Part shown: one piece after another, positions 1-6,351 of the stretch
Numbering within the stretch: position 1 is the stretch's first letter
Layout of the letters: every line of letters begins with the position of its first letter
DNA from: Firmicutes bacterium CAG:882
GTDB taxonomy: Bacteria > Bacillota > Clostridia > Lachnospirales > Lachnospiraceae
Direction of reading: 5' to 3'
Length of the DNA: 12,760 nucleotides
NCBI GenBank assembly: GCA_000435595.1
Contig: FR895441.1
Span: 26,303-39,062, forward strand
Made by a program: the position numbers and the translations under genes
Notes under the pieces: generated by a model
What the model saw: only the letters and a program-made list of their open reading frames with translations
What the model was told of the DNA's origin: nothing
Databases searched by the model: none

Positions 1-1
1 C

Positions 2-625
2 AGATACATTGAGAGCAATATTGTGGCTCATTCGGACGGCACAGTGCTTTATGCCGGCAACGGAGACGGCTATGGTAATGCGGTGTGGATATCACACAAT
101 GACAACTATGTGACCGGCTACGGACACATGAGAGAGCTTAGGGTTAAGACAGGCGATGTGGTTAAGCGTGGTGATGTGATTGGTGTTGTCGGCAACACAG
201 GTCATTCAACAGGTATTCATCTTCACTTTGAGGCTCGTAAGTACAAAAAGCCTTACACTGTCAACGCAAGTGATTTCTGGGGCGCAAACTCTTTTATGAA
301 TACCTCTAAATTTGACTGGGTAGACCCGACACCTTACATCAATGCTGATTTGCCTAATCAGACGCCTAAGGTCGAAGCAAGCACCGATAAGTACTATCGT
401 GTGCAGGTCGGAGCATTTGAGAACAAGGCTTATGCAGTGAACATGGCAAGAGATGTGCGTTCTAAGGGATTTGACGTAATAATCAAGTACTACGAGGGCA
501 ACTATCATGTGCAGGTCGGAGCTTATGAAGCGTACTGGCGTGCCGTGGCAATGAAAGCAAGACTCATAGCGGCAGGCTATAAGACATTCATCACAAACAA
601 GACAGGACAGGACATAGCATTTTAG
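2..625 (+). CDS. C-terminus of tail tape-measure-like protein: M23 peptidase plus SPOR domain (5' partial)
   Basis: The frame is open to the left edge, so the gene starts outside the window and the internal GTG at 23 is not a convincing start. About the first 85 residues are an M23 (LytM-type) metallopeptidase fold. The GDVIGVVGNTGHSTGIHLHF stretch holds the conserved HxH zinc/catalytic motif, and an upstream GHM supplies another His. A linker follows, then a SPOR-like peptidoglycan-binding domain built of two half repeats (YYRVQVGAF and NYHVQVGAY). M23 enzymes cut peptide cross-links in peptidoglycan, and in siphoviruses such domains often sit at the tape-measure C-terminus to open the wall during DNA entry. 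The position directly before a Dit-like gene supports that reading (inference). A free tail lysin or endolysin is the alternative. The gene ends in a TAG at 623-625 that is part of a hairpin. Confidence 0.8.
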   Translation, partial: RYIESNIVAHSDGTVLYAGNGDGYGNAVWISHNDNYVTGYGHMRELRVKTGDVVKRGDVIGVVGNTGHSTGIHLHFEARKYKKPYTVNASDFWGANSFMNTSKFDWVDPTPYINADLPNQTPKVEASTDKYYRVQVGAFENKAYAVNMARDVRSKGFDVIIKYYEGNYHVQVGAYEAYWRAVAMKARLIAAGYKTFITNKTGQDIAF

Positions 626-653
626 CATCTATCGCTGGATAGGTGCTTTTATT
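624..653 (+). terminator. Intrinsic terminator or attenuator inside the tail operon
   Basis: AGCATCTATC (624-633) pairs with GATAGGTGCT (638-647) around a GCTG loop, ten pairs with one G-U, followed directly by TTTTATTAT. It starts within the stop codon of the M23 gene and ends just before the first possible ATG of the next gene. The next gene is on the same strand without an obvious new promoter, so this more likely reduces than stops transcription. Confidence 0.6.
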
Positions 654-674
654 ATGCCCGGAAAGGCGGTAACA

Positions 675-1091
675 GTGGCATACAGCGGTTATTTGTTTAA
701 GGTGGGAGAATATACCGTCCCACAGAAATTTATTAAGGCTGACAGCTACAAGGCTTATGTGAATATGCAGGACATAGACGATTACCCGGACGCTAACGGC
801 TATTTACACCGCAATGCGGTTGAGCTTAAAGCGGTGAAGATTGAGTTTGATGTGCGCGCCATGCTGACAGGCAGTGAGCTGGAGGAGCTTATGTCTAATA
901 TCCGCAATAACTATACAAGCGCAAGAGGCAGAGAGTGTATCATTACCGCTTTTATTCCTGAGTACAACGACTATGTGACACAAAAGGGCTATCTTGCTGA
1001 CTTCCAGCCACAGATATACGGCACATACGGCGGCGAGATACATTACAGCTCGTTCAGAATGTCATTTATTGGGGGTGTATACGATGGTTGA
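675..1091 (+). CDS. Dit-like minor tail protein (DUF6711-type)
   Basis: A 138-residue protein with no signal peptide or membrane segment. Its size, its place between the M23/SPOR tail gene and the long tail-tip gene, and its mixed alpha/beta composition fit the small distal-tail or tube-end proteins of Firmicutes siphoviruses. I recall similar proteins as DUF6711, but that assignment is from memory of the family pattern. Start choice: an ATG at 654 adds seven residues but lies immediately after the hairpin's T-run and has no ribosome site. The in-frame GTG at 675 has AAAGG at 662-666 at good spacing, so it is preferred. The end overlaps the next start (ATG 1084, stop TGA 1089-1091), which indicates translational coupling. 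Confidence 0.7.
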   Translation: MAYSGYLFKVGEYTVPQKFIKADSYKAYVNMQDIDDYPDANGYLHRNAVELKAVKIEFDVRAMLTGSELEELMSNIRNNYTSARGRECIITAFIPEYNDYVTQKGYLADFQPQIYGTYGGEIHYSSFRMSFIGGVYDG

Positions 1092-3324
1092 TTACAGTTT
1101 GCAGGATTTGTTTTACGCCCCTAACGTGGATAAGCAGCTCATTATTACAATAGATGGTAGCTCTGTAAAAATTACCAACACGGAGCTACATCAAGAGAAC
1201 TTTGAGTTGACAGAGAGTTTGTGTTCCGAGAGTGAGTTGACATTCGGAGCGTGTGAAGCGGTGGCGGTCAAGTTTACTATATCGAATGTGTTTACATCGC
1301 TAAAGGATAAGTGGATAACCGTTAAGATGGTACTTAATGGCAACAGCACTAATCCGTTCATTTTAGGGCGTTATAAAGTTGTGTCTGATAAACCCACGGC
1401 TGACCGAACAAAACGCGAGATTGAGGCTTACGATGCGTTGTACGATGTGATTAACGCTGATGTGGCGAAGTGGTATAACTCATTGTTGCCGAATGATGAC
1501 AGCACAACAACGATTAAAGCATTTAGAAGCAGTTTTTTTGCTTACTTCGGCATCGTGCAAAAAGATATAACGCTTGTCAACGACAGTATGACAGTAACTA
1601 AGTCCATAGATACAGAGCAGATAAGCGGTGCCGATGTGCTTAATTGTATATGCGAGATTAACGGTTGCATGGGGCATATAGGACGTGGCGGACAGTATGA
1701 GTATATTTATTTGTCTCAGGACATACAGGGGCTATATCCGTCAGAAGATTTATATCCGTCAGAAGATTTATTCCCTGTTGAACCAAAGGGAATCACGATT
1801 AAAAAAAGCCACTATATCAGTGCTGAGTATCAGGATTACATCGTTAAAGGCATTGACAAAGTACAAATCAGACAGAGTGAAGATGACATTGGAGCAATCG
1901 CGGGCGACGGCACTAATGCTTATATCATAGAAGATAATTTCTTGGTATACGGGAAAAGTGCAGAAGAGCTTAATACTATTGTCAATAACATCTTTAACAA
2001 GATAAAGGGCATTACATACCGTCCTATGTCTGTCGAGAGCATCGGGAACCCGTGCATTGAGATTGGTGATGCTGTTAGGCTCTCAACTAAGTATGCCATA
2101 ATTGAGAGCTATGTGCTTAACCGCACGTTAAAGGGCATACAGTCATTAAGAGACACTTATACCGCAGACGGCGAACAATTACGCAGTACGCAGGTCAACA
2201 GCGTAAATAAGTCGATTGTGCAGCTCAAGGGCAGGATTAACACCCTTACGCGAACAGTAGACGAAACTAAATCACAGATTGTCGATGTTGAGCAAAAGTT
2301 GTCAACATCCATTACACAGACGGCGGAGCAAATCAGGAGTGATGCGTCTAAGACATACGAAACTAAGGAAGATGCTAAAAGTACCAAGACAACGCTTGAA
2401 TCGTCCATTACACAGACAGCGGACGAAATCAGAAGTGAAGTCCGTTCGCAGATACAGGCAACGGTAACTTACGACAATATATTCGAGGGGACGCAGTTTT
2501 GGGGTGATAGGCTGTGGGGTGATAAGGCAGATGCGACTATTAATAATGAGGTGCTGACAACGCACTCAGGGTATCCGATAACGAAGTATTTTACCGTATC
2601 GGCACAGACGACAATTCATGTATATGTCGAGATTATGCGAGACAATGTAATAGTTGCAGACCCTACGCCCTCCTTCCAACTGCTTGTATCAAACGGAACA
2701 AACGTGATTACAGAGGATTCGTTTGGTGTAAGACTATTAAGCGGAACGTGGACGGCTGACGGGCTAGCTTACGGATATACAATTCCAAGCGGTTATGACC
2801 GAATAGCAGTAAGATTAATCGGTGGAGAAGGATTACATTATCGCAGATTATATGTAACAACCAATGAAGGCTATATATGGAAGCCTTCTCCGGCGGACAC
2901 TCCGGCAGAGATAGCAGAGATGTATTCTCAGATAAGACAGACATCCGAAGAGATAAGCACTAAAGTCGCTAAGAATGAGGTCGTATCCGAGATTAATCAA
3001 TCGGCGGAAAAAGTCAAGATCAAAGCCGACAAGATAGAACTTGACGGAGCGGTTATTATCAATGCGACGCTTACTGCTGCAACGCTTATAGGCGCAATCA
3101 TTAATGGTGGTGCTGTATCGTTCGGCAACAATCGAGTTGTAGTTAATGAGGATGGTATGTGGGTGCTTGGTAATGGCGGAGTCGAGAACCCGGACTTCCG
3201 CGTTGACAAAAGTGGGTTCGTTCACTTGGGTAACAGTTTTAAGATGAGCCCGGCAGGGGCATGGTGGACAGATAACGTAGGAACAGAACACTTCAAGTCG
3301 TGGTCAAGCTTCTTCGGATTTTAG
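1084..3324 (+). CDS. Tail-tip / tail-associated protein (Tal or Gp37-like) with coiled coils
   Basis: A 746-residue structural protein. Residues 1 to about 365 resemble the baseplate hub/tail-associated region of siphovirus Tal and Gp37-like proteins. From about 370 to 456 it is a long coiled coil containing two copies of an ITQTA(E/D)(Q/E)IRS unit, followed by a beta-rich module with W/G-rich text (about 460-600). A second short coiled coil leads into a C-terminal beta region (NATLTAATLIGAIINGG, then a VVVNEDGMWV and DKSGFVHLG pattern) typical of the shafts of tail-tip proteins. An exact 18-bp tandem duplication encodes YPSEDLYPSEDL at residues 218-229. The start at 1084 is chosen over an upstream in-frame ATG at 994, because 994 lies deep in the previous gene and 1084 has GGGGG at 1071-1075. 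It probably forms the tip of the tail and anchors the fibre encoded next. Confidence 0.75.
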   Translation: MVDYSLQDLFYAPNVDKQLIITIDGSSVKITNTELHQENFELTESLCSESELTFGACEAVAVKFTISNVFTSLKDKWITVKMVLNGNSTNPFILGRYKVVSDKPTADRTKREIEAYDALYDVINADVAKWYNSLLPNDDSTTTIKAFRSSFFAYFGIVQKDITLVNDSMTVTKSIDTEQISGADVLNCICEINGCMGHIGRGGQYEYIYLSQDIQGLYPSEDLYPSEDLFPVEPKGITIKKSHYISAEYQDYIVKGIDKVQIRQSEDDIGAIAGDGTNAYIIEDNFLVYGKSAEELNTIVNNIFNKIKGITYRPMSVESIGNPCIEIGDAVRLSTKYAIIESYVLNRTLKGIQSLRDTYTADGEQLRSTQVNSVNKSIVQLKGRINTLTRTVDETKSQIVDVEQKLSTSITQTAEQIRSDASKTYETKEDAKSTKTTLESSITQTADEIRSEVRSQIQATVTYDNIFEGTQFWGDRLWGDKADATINNEVLTTHSGYPITKYFTVSAQTTIHVYVEIMRDNVIVADPTPSFQLLVSNGTNVITEDSFGVRLLSGTWTADGLAYGYTIPSGYDRIAVRLIGGEGLHYRRLYVTTNEGYIWKPSPADTPAEIAEMYSQIRQTSEEISTKVAKNEVVSEINQSAEKVKIKADKIELDGAVIINATLTAATLIGAIINGGAVSFGNNRVVVNEDGMWVLGNGGVENPDFRVDKSGFVHLGNSFKMSPAGAWWTDNVGTEHFKSWSSFFGF
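1735..1770 (+). repeat. 18-bp perfect tandem duplication (YPSEDL x2)
   Basis: TATCCGTCAGAAGATTTA occurs at 1735-1752 and again at 1753-1770. It adds six residues in frame, and a decayed third unit (FPVE) follows. It is a candidate slippage site that changes length in 6-residue steps without breaking the frame. Confidence 0.9.
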
Positions 3325-3334
3325 GAGGTATCAG

Positions 3335-5098
3335 ATGAATAAAGCGCATACAATGATTAACTGGGAAGATTACCCAAGCCTTGATACACCATTAGCAGCA
3401 AGAAACCTTAACAAGGTTGATTTGGCGATTGACGTAATTGATGATAGAGTTGTTGCAATAGATGCTAACAAAGCAACTAAGGTCGAAATCGCATCACTTG
3501 TGGCTGATGTAGGCTATGACGAAACAACTGGTATATTTACCATCACCAAGAAGAATGGTTCCGTCCTGACTATTGATACCAAGCTTGAGAAGTTGGCTGT
3601 CAACTTCAAGTACGATGCAACAACGCAACAGCTTATTATTACTCTTGACGATGGTTCTAAGCAGTATATAGACTTGTCGGCACTTATAACGCAATACGAG
3701 TTCATGGACACGGATACGGTAACATTTGCCATTGGCTTAGACGGCAAAGTTTCCGCGGCACTCAAGCAAGGCAGTGTAAGTGAAGAATATCTTGAGCCGA
3801 ATTATCTTGCTAAAGTCAAGGTTGAAGTAGCGAAAGCACAATCAAGTGCTGATGCAGCGGCATTATCTGAGGCAAATGCAGAATTAAGCGCCAAGGCGGC
3901 AACTCTAAGCGAGAAAAACGCAAAAGTGAGCGAAGATACAGTTCATGCCGATGCTGAATCGGCAAAAACATTTGCTGAACAGGCTGAATCAGCCAAAAAT
4001 GATGCTGAAAGTGCAAGGGATATTGCACAGACGGCATCGGGCGAAGCACAAAACAATGCAACAGCCTCGGCAAAAAGCGCGTCTGATGCTGAAAAATCAG
4101 CATCTAGTGCATTAGATAGCAAGCAATCAGCGGAATCAAGTAAACAATCAGCGTTGCAATATGCGACAGATGCAAGTGCAAGTGCAAGCCAAGCACAAAA
4201 GTATGCAGTCGGTGAAACTGACAGTTCTAAGTATTACTATGAGCAGTCCAAGGCTATATCTGAGGGTTTTGCAGGAGCGTTGCGCCCTATGGGTACAATT
4301 ACATTTGCTCAACTTCCCAGCCTCGCAGTCGCAAGCGCAGGAGACATGTATAATATATCCGACGAATTTGTGACGACAAGTACATTTAAGGAGGGAGCAG
4401 GAGTAACCCAAGCGGCAGGGACAAACGTATATAAGACTACTGACGGTTACTGGGATTGCCTTGCAGGAACGCCCGTGACAGGAATTAAGGGCGCAAAAGA
4501 GACCGTATTCCGCCGCGGCAATGTCAATCTTACCCCAGCGAATATTGGAGCTGTTGCAACAGAAGGAGACGCAAGTAATACAACTGTTGATTTTACGGAC
4601 GCAACAGTAAGAGAGAACATCAAGACAAACGAAAAAATGTCTGTTGCCTTTGGTAAAATCAAGAAATGGTTTGCCAGCCTTAAGGGTCACGCATTCAAAG
4701 ATACAGTTAATAATTTAACCACTACGGTAGCAGGAAGCGCGCTTGACGCTACGCAAGGCAAAGTGCTTAATGATGCAATCGTTAAGAATGCAAACGATAT
4801 TAGTACGTTAAATAGCAATTTAAGCGATATAAAATCTATTATCGGTACAGGTTGGCTTAAAAAGGCAACCGTTAGTACCACTACATCAAGCGGTGCACAT
4901 GCGTTACTGACCGTATCAGGTAATATTTATTACATATATTCATCGGGTAACAATCTGTCAGTAGTTAATATGCACAATGATTCAAGACCAGACATATCGC
5001 TCACTGTCAACAAACTTACAATCAACATCGCATCAACAGCCAATGTTAATATGCTTGTAGGCATTATTCCGTTTAATGGAAATTTTACGATTACTTAA
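3335..5098 (+). CDS. Tail fibre / receptor-binding protein with switchable C-terminus
   Basis: A 587-residue fibre. The N-terminal 160 residues are beta-rich and probably attach to the tail tip. Residues of about 163-293 are an Ala/Ser-rich coiled coil (many AESAK- and ASASQA-type units). A conserved fibre module follows (RPMGTITFAQLPS near 318, and LTPANIGAVATEGDAS near 396-411). ALDATQGK at 469-476 is a motif I know from tail fibres just before the variable tip. The last 91 residues (497-587) are the receptor-contacting tip in its present form. GGAGG sits 7 nt before the ATG, 11 nt after the previous stop. A 15-bp repeat at codons 492-496 is matched in inverse orientation at 5435-5449, where an alternative tip is encoded on the other strand in the same frame. 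I infer that inversion swaps tips and so host receptor. The stop overlaps the stop of the opposite frame by 8 bp. Confidence 0.85.
   Translation: MNKAHTMINWEDYPSLDTPLAARNLNKVDLAIDVIDDRVVAIDANKATKVEIASLVADVGYDETTGIFTITKKNGSVLTIDTKLEKLAVNFKYDATTQQLIITLDDGSKQYIDLSALITQYEFMDTDTVTFAIGLDGKVSAALKQGSVSEEYLEPNYLAKVKVEVAKAQSSADAAALSEANAELSAKAATLSEKNAKVSEDTVHADAESAKTFAEQAESAKNDAESARDIAQTASGEAQNNATASAKSASDAEKSASSALDSKQSAESSKQSALQYATDASASASQAQKYAVGETDSSKYYYEQSKAISEGFAGALRPMGTITFAQLPSLAVASAGDMYNISDEFVTTSTFKEGAGVTQAAGTNVYKTTDGYWDCLAGTPVTGIKGAKETVFRRGNVNLTPANIGAVATEGDASNTTVDFTDATVRENIKTNEKMSVAFGKIKKWFASLKGHAFKDTVNNLTTTVAGSALDATQGKVLNDAIVKNANDISTLNSNLSDIKSIIGTGWLKKATVSTTTSSGAHALLTVSGNIYYIYSSGNNLSVVNMHNDSRPDISLTVNKLTINIASTANVNMLVGIIPFNGNFTIT
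4808..4823 (+). repeat. Left inversion site (inverted repeat IRL)
   Basis: TTAAATAGCAATTTAA, itself a 6-bp dyad (TTAAAT/ATTTAA) around an AGCA core. Positions 4809-4823 match the reverse complement of 5435-5449 exactly over 15 bp. It lies at fibre codons 492-496 (L-N-S-N-L). The dyad-with-asymmetric-core layout is what site-specific recombinases use. The flanking bases do not match, so this is not a longer duplication. Confidence 0.75.
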
Positions 5099-5450
5099 TG
5101 CGCATAAGGAACAGCGATATTACGAGTTCACACGCAAAGTCAAACTCCGGGAGCACTCTTATGACACATCCGGTACCCTTAAAGAAGATGGTCTGATTCC
5201 ACTGCCATGTCTGAGAATTTCCAGCAATGGGAGTGGCACCTATGTAGGCTCTACTTGCTATTGCGGCAAAAATGCGGGAACCCTCAGGGATAGGCGCATT
5301 GTCATCGTGTGTAAATGCACTTATTATGTATGTACCGTTAGGCAGCCCATCTATTAACGTGTATTCCGTTTCTTGATTTGCAGAAGCCGTGATATTAAGC
5401 GATACAGTTTTTGCACTGATATCGCCTATAACAGTTAAATTGCTATTTAC
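5091..5450 (-). pseudogene. Silent alternative tail-fibre C-terminus (inverted cassette, no start)
   Basis: On the minus strand an open frame runs from the repeat at 5450 to a stop at 5091-5093 and has no start codon or ribosome site of its own. It begins V-N-S-N-L, matching the fibre's L-N-S-N-L at codons 492-496 in the same frame. It continues for 114 residues (TVIGDISAKTVSLNITASAN at the start, FLMRIK at the end). The content is beta-rich and receptor-tip-like, with no internal stop. Inverting the segment between the repeats would join it to fibre residue 496 and give a 610-residue protein in place of the 587-residue form. It is typed as pseudogene only because it is unexpressed in this orientation. 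I see no sign of decay. It is not detectable as an ordinary gene and is easily missed. Confidence 0.75.
5435..5450 (-). repeat. Right inversion site (inverted repeat IRR)
   Basis: Read on the minus strand this is GTAAATAGCAATTTAA, identical over 15 bp to the left site at 4809-4823, with one change in the outermost base. The distance between sites is about 640 bp, and both arms of the segment are filled by coding sequence that meets at overlapping stops (5091-5098). Confidence 0.75.
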
Positions 5451-5452
5451 AT

Positions 5453-5497
5453 GGCTGCGGCATTATACCGCAACCACATATTTTTTGTATTTTTTTG
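5453..5497 (+). terminator. Intrinsic terminator of the tail operon, just outside the invertible segment
   Basis: GGCTGCGG (5453-5460) pairs with CCGCAACC (5468-5475), one mismatch, loop CATTATA, followed by a T-rich tract (TTTTTT and TTTTTTT) at 5480-5497. Because it lies 3 bp beyond the right repeat, it stays in place in either orientation and can end the fibre transcript in both. Confidence 0.65.
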
Positions 5498-5645
5498 TCA
5501 AATTTTAGTTACTGATTGTTCAAATTTCAATACAATAAAGTGCTATTATGGACTTGTCCGATAAGGACAGATTCAAGCTTTGGCAAGCAAGGGGCAGTGT
5601 TGATTGGCGTTGGCATTGTTCCTTGCAAGTGGGGGTTATTGGTTG
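5498..5645. other. Non-coding stretch between the late operon and the SOS promoter
   Basis: No convincing gene. It contains a short dyad, TGTCC-GATAA-GGACA (5555-5569), and the complementary words GCAAGG (5587-5592) and CCTTGC (5621-5626). A TTG-start frame crosses it but runs through the downstream promoter and has no family likeness. In many temperate phages this junction carries an integrase or att site, but I see neither here. Confidence 0.4.
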
Positions 5646-5674
5646 TTGACAGTGACGAACAAATGTTCTATAAT
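5646..5674 (+). promoter_or_regulatory. Consensus sigma-70-type promoter with LexA (SOS) box in the spacer
   Basis: TTGACA at 5646-5651 and TATAAT at 5669-5674 are separated by exactly 17 bp, a full consensus promoter. The spacer holds CGAACAAATGTTCT (5656-5669). Its core GAACAAATGTTC fits the Gram-positive LexA/DinR consensus GAAC-RNRY-GTTC at every position. LexA bound here would sit between the two promoter elements and block polymerase, so the promoter should be silent until the SOS response. Confidence 0.85.
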
Positions 5675-5724
5675 TGGGACATCGCTACTAGAAAACGTGT
5701 GGTTGTAAAGGGGAAATGCAAAAC

Positions 5725-5847
5725 ATGAAAAAAGATGCAGATTACTACCGAAGAAAAATAATTGACTTAATTAACAAAACGGATGATTTGTGGATATTGG
5801 ACCATATCCTAAAATTTGTTCAAGGAATGACAAAGGAGAGGGAATAA
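5725..5847 (+). CDS. Small SOS-controlled protein (40 aa), unknown function, convergent to the repressor
   Basis: It starts MKKDADYYRRKIIDLINKTD and is mostly helical and charged, with no membrane segment. It lies about 45 nt downstream of the start expected from the LexA-box promoter at 5646. AAAGGGG (5707-5713) serves as ribosome site. An in-frame ATG at 5716 is too close to it, so 5725 is preferred. The gene is too short for a domain assignment. Small helical proteins of this kind are common beside phage repressors in Clostridia, from general recollection. Its control by LexA and its place opposite the repressor make an induction role plausible, comparable in logic to the SOS-controlled antirepressor Tum of coliphage 186. 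No sequence similarity to Tum is claimed. It ends inside the shared terminator. Confidence 0.75.
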   Translation: MKKDADYYRRKIIDLINKTDDLWILDHILKFVQGMTKERE

Positions 5848-5861
5848 CCCTCTCCTCTTTT
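5832..5861. terminator. Bidirectional intrinsic terminator shared by convergent genes
   Basis: GGAGAGGG (5835-5842) and CCCTCTCC (5848-5855) form a perfect 8-bp GC-rich stem with an AATAA loop. TCTTTT follows on +, and an A-run lies on the other side (AAA at 5832-5834). The stop codon of the 40-aa gene is in the loop, and the repressor stop is at 5860-5862, so it can end both transcripts. Confidence 0.8.
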
Positions 5862-6222
5862 ACTCATCTAACAGTTTCTTTGCTATTTCAGCAAGATTTT
5901 CCCAGTCTTTGACGGTTAGCCTTGTTAAGGCTGATACAAATTTTTTCTGGAAATTGTCATCTTTTAAAGCCATCGTCTCAGTGACAAAAGCTCCGATTTC
6001 CTGCTCCTTGGTTCTTGATTTGAACATTTCTCCGATGCCATTCCGAAGCCATTCTTCATTGACGTTAAATTCTTTACATATCAATGCTATAGCTGAATCA
6101 CTAGGAATACTTCTACCCATTTCGTATGTTGCAACAGTGTTTCTTTTCACTTTTATTTTGTCAGCAAATTCTTGTTGCGTCAAATTCAGAGCATTTCTTA
6201 TCTTTCTAATACGCTCATTCAT
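5860..6222 (-). CDS. XRE-family cI-like repressor, short form without protease domain
   Basis: A 120-residue protein. Residues 1-60 are a helix-turn-helix of the XRE/Cro-cI family (LTQQEFADKIKVKRNTVATY, followed by GRSIPS and the LICKEFNVNEEWLRNG region). The remaining 60 residues are helical and likely serve for dimerisation. There is no LexA/S24-type peptidase domain and no room for one, so RecA-stimulated self-cleavage as in lambda CI is not available to it. The ribosome site AAGGAGGTG precedes the ATG on the minus strand. It is divergent from the rha operon and should bind palindromes in the shared control region to hold early genes off and tune its own promoter. Its 3' end meets the SOS gene at a shared terminator. 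Confidence 0.85.
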   Translation of the reverse strand: MNERIRKIRNALNLTQQEFADKIKVKRNTVATYEMGRSIPSDSAIALICKEFNVNEEWLRNGIGEMFKSRTKEQEIGAFVTETMALKDDNFQKKFVSALTRLTVKDWENLAEIAKKLLDE

Positions 6223-6264
6223 TTATTTTCACACCTCCTTCCTGCAAATTTATATTATCACGCC

Positions 6265-6283
6265 TTGTTGAAAAAATCAACAA
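6265..6283. promoter_or_regulatory. Operator-like palindrome in the repressor/rha control region
   Basis: TTGTTGA-AAAAA-TCAACAA is a perfect 7-bp dyad with a 5-bp spacer. Half-site words recur nearby: TGTTGA at 6289-6294 overlapping the early -35 element, and TCAACA at 6330-6335 past the -10. On the minus strand the dyad covers the likely -35 region of the repressor promoter (a GATAAT/TAATAT -10 lies at about 6250-6260). It is probably the repressor's binding site; direct binding is inferred. Confidence 0.65.
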
Positions 6284-6290
6284 AAATATG

Positions 6291-6319
6291 TTGACAAATG
6301 TTTTTTAATGACATATAAT
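6291..6319 (+). promoter_or_regulatory. Early promoter (PR-like) for the rha operon
   Basis: TTGACA (6291-6296) and TATAAT (6314-6319) have exactly 17 bp between them, a full consensus promoter. The -35 overlaps a TGTTGA half-site related to the palindrome at 6265-6283, which fits repression by the divergent XRE protein. Confidence 0.85.
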
Positions 6320-6351
6320 TGTTTTACAATCAACAGAAAAGAGGTGAGAAC

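Noticed and set aside
2848..3291. 147-aa minus-strand frame in the tail-tip gene
   Set aside because: Shadow frame with atypical composition (Cys/Arg/Ile-rich), inside a strongly supported structural gene.
4148..4690. 180-aa minus-strand frame in the fibre gene
   Set aside because: Cys-rich shadow of the Ala/Ser coiled-coil region.
5076..5357. 93-aa frame on + after the fibre
   Set aside because: It is antisense to the alternative fibre tip, has no ribosome site and starts inside the fibre gene.
4808..5450. Diversity-generating retroelement as the source of fibre variation
   Set aside because: No reverse transcriptase, no template/variable repeat pair and no adenine-targeted pattern seen; the evidence fits inversion.
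5462..5467. TATAAT on the minus strand as a promoter into the silent fibre tip
   Set aside because: It is the loop of the late terminator, has no usable -35 at proper spacing, and the frame it would reach has no start codon.
5555..5569. TGTCC-GATAA-GGACA dyad as an attP core or small RNA
   Set aside because: Too short and without an integrase, arm sites or promoter beside it; kept only as a note in the non-coding stretch.
5516..5728. TTG-start 70-aa frame on + between the late operon and the 40-aa gene
   Set aside because: It runs through a full-consensus promoter and LexA box, has no ribosome site and resembles nothing known.
5909..6271. 120-aa frame on + opposite the repressor
   Set aside because: Shadow of a well-supported XRE gene with a good ribosome site.
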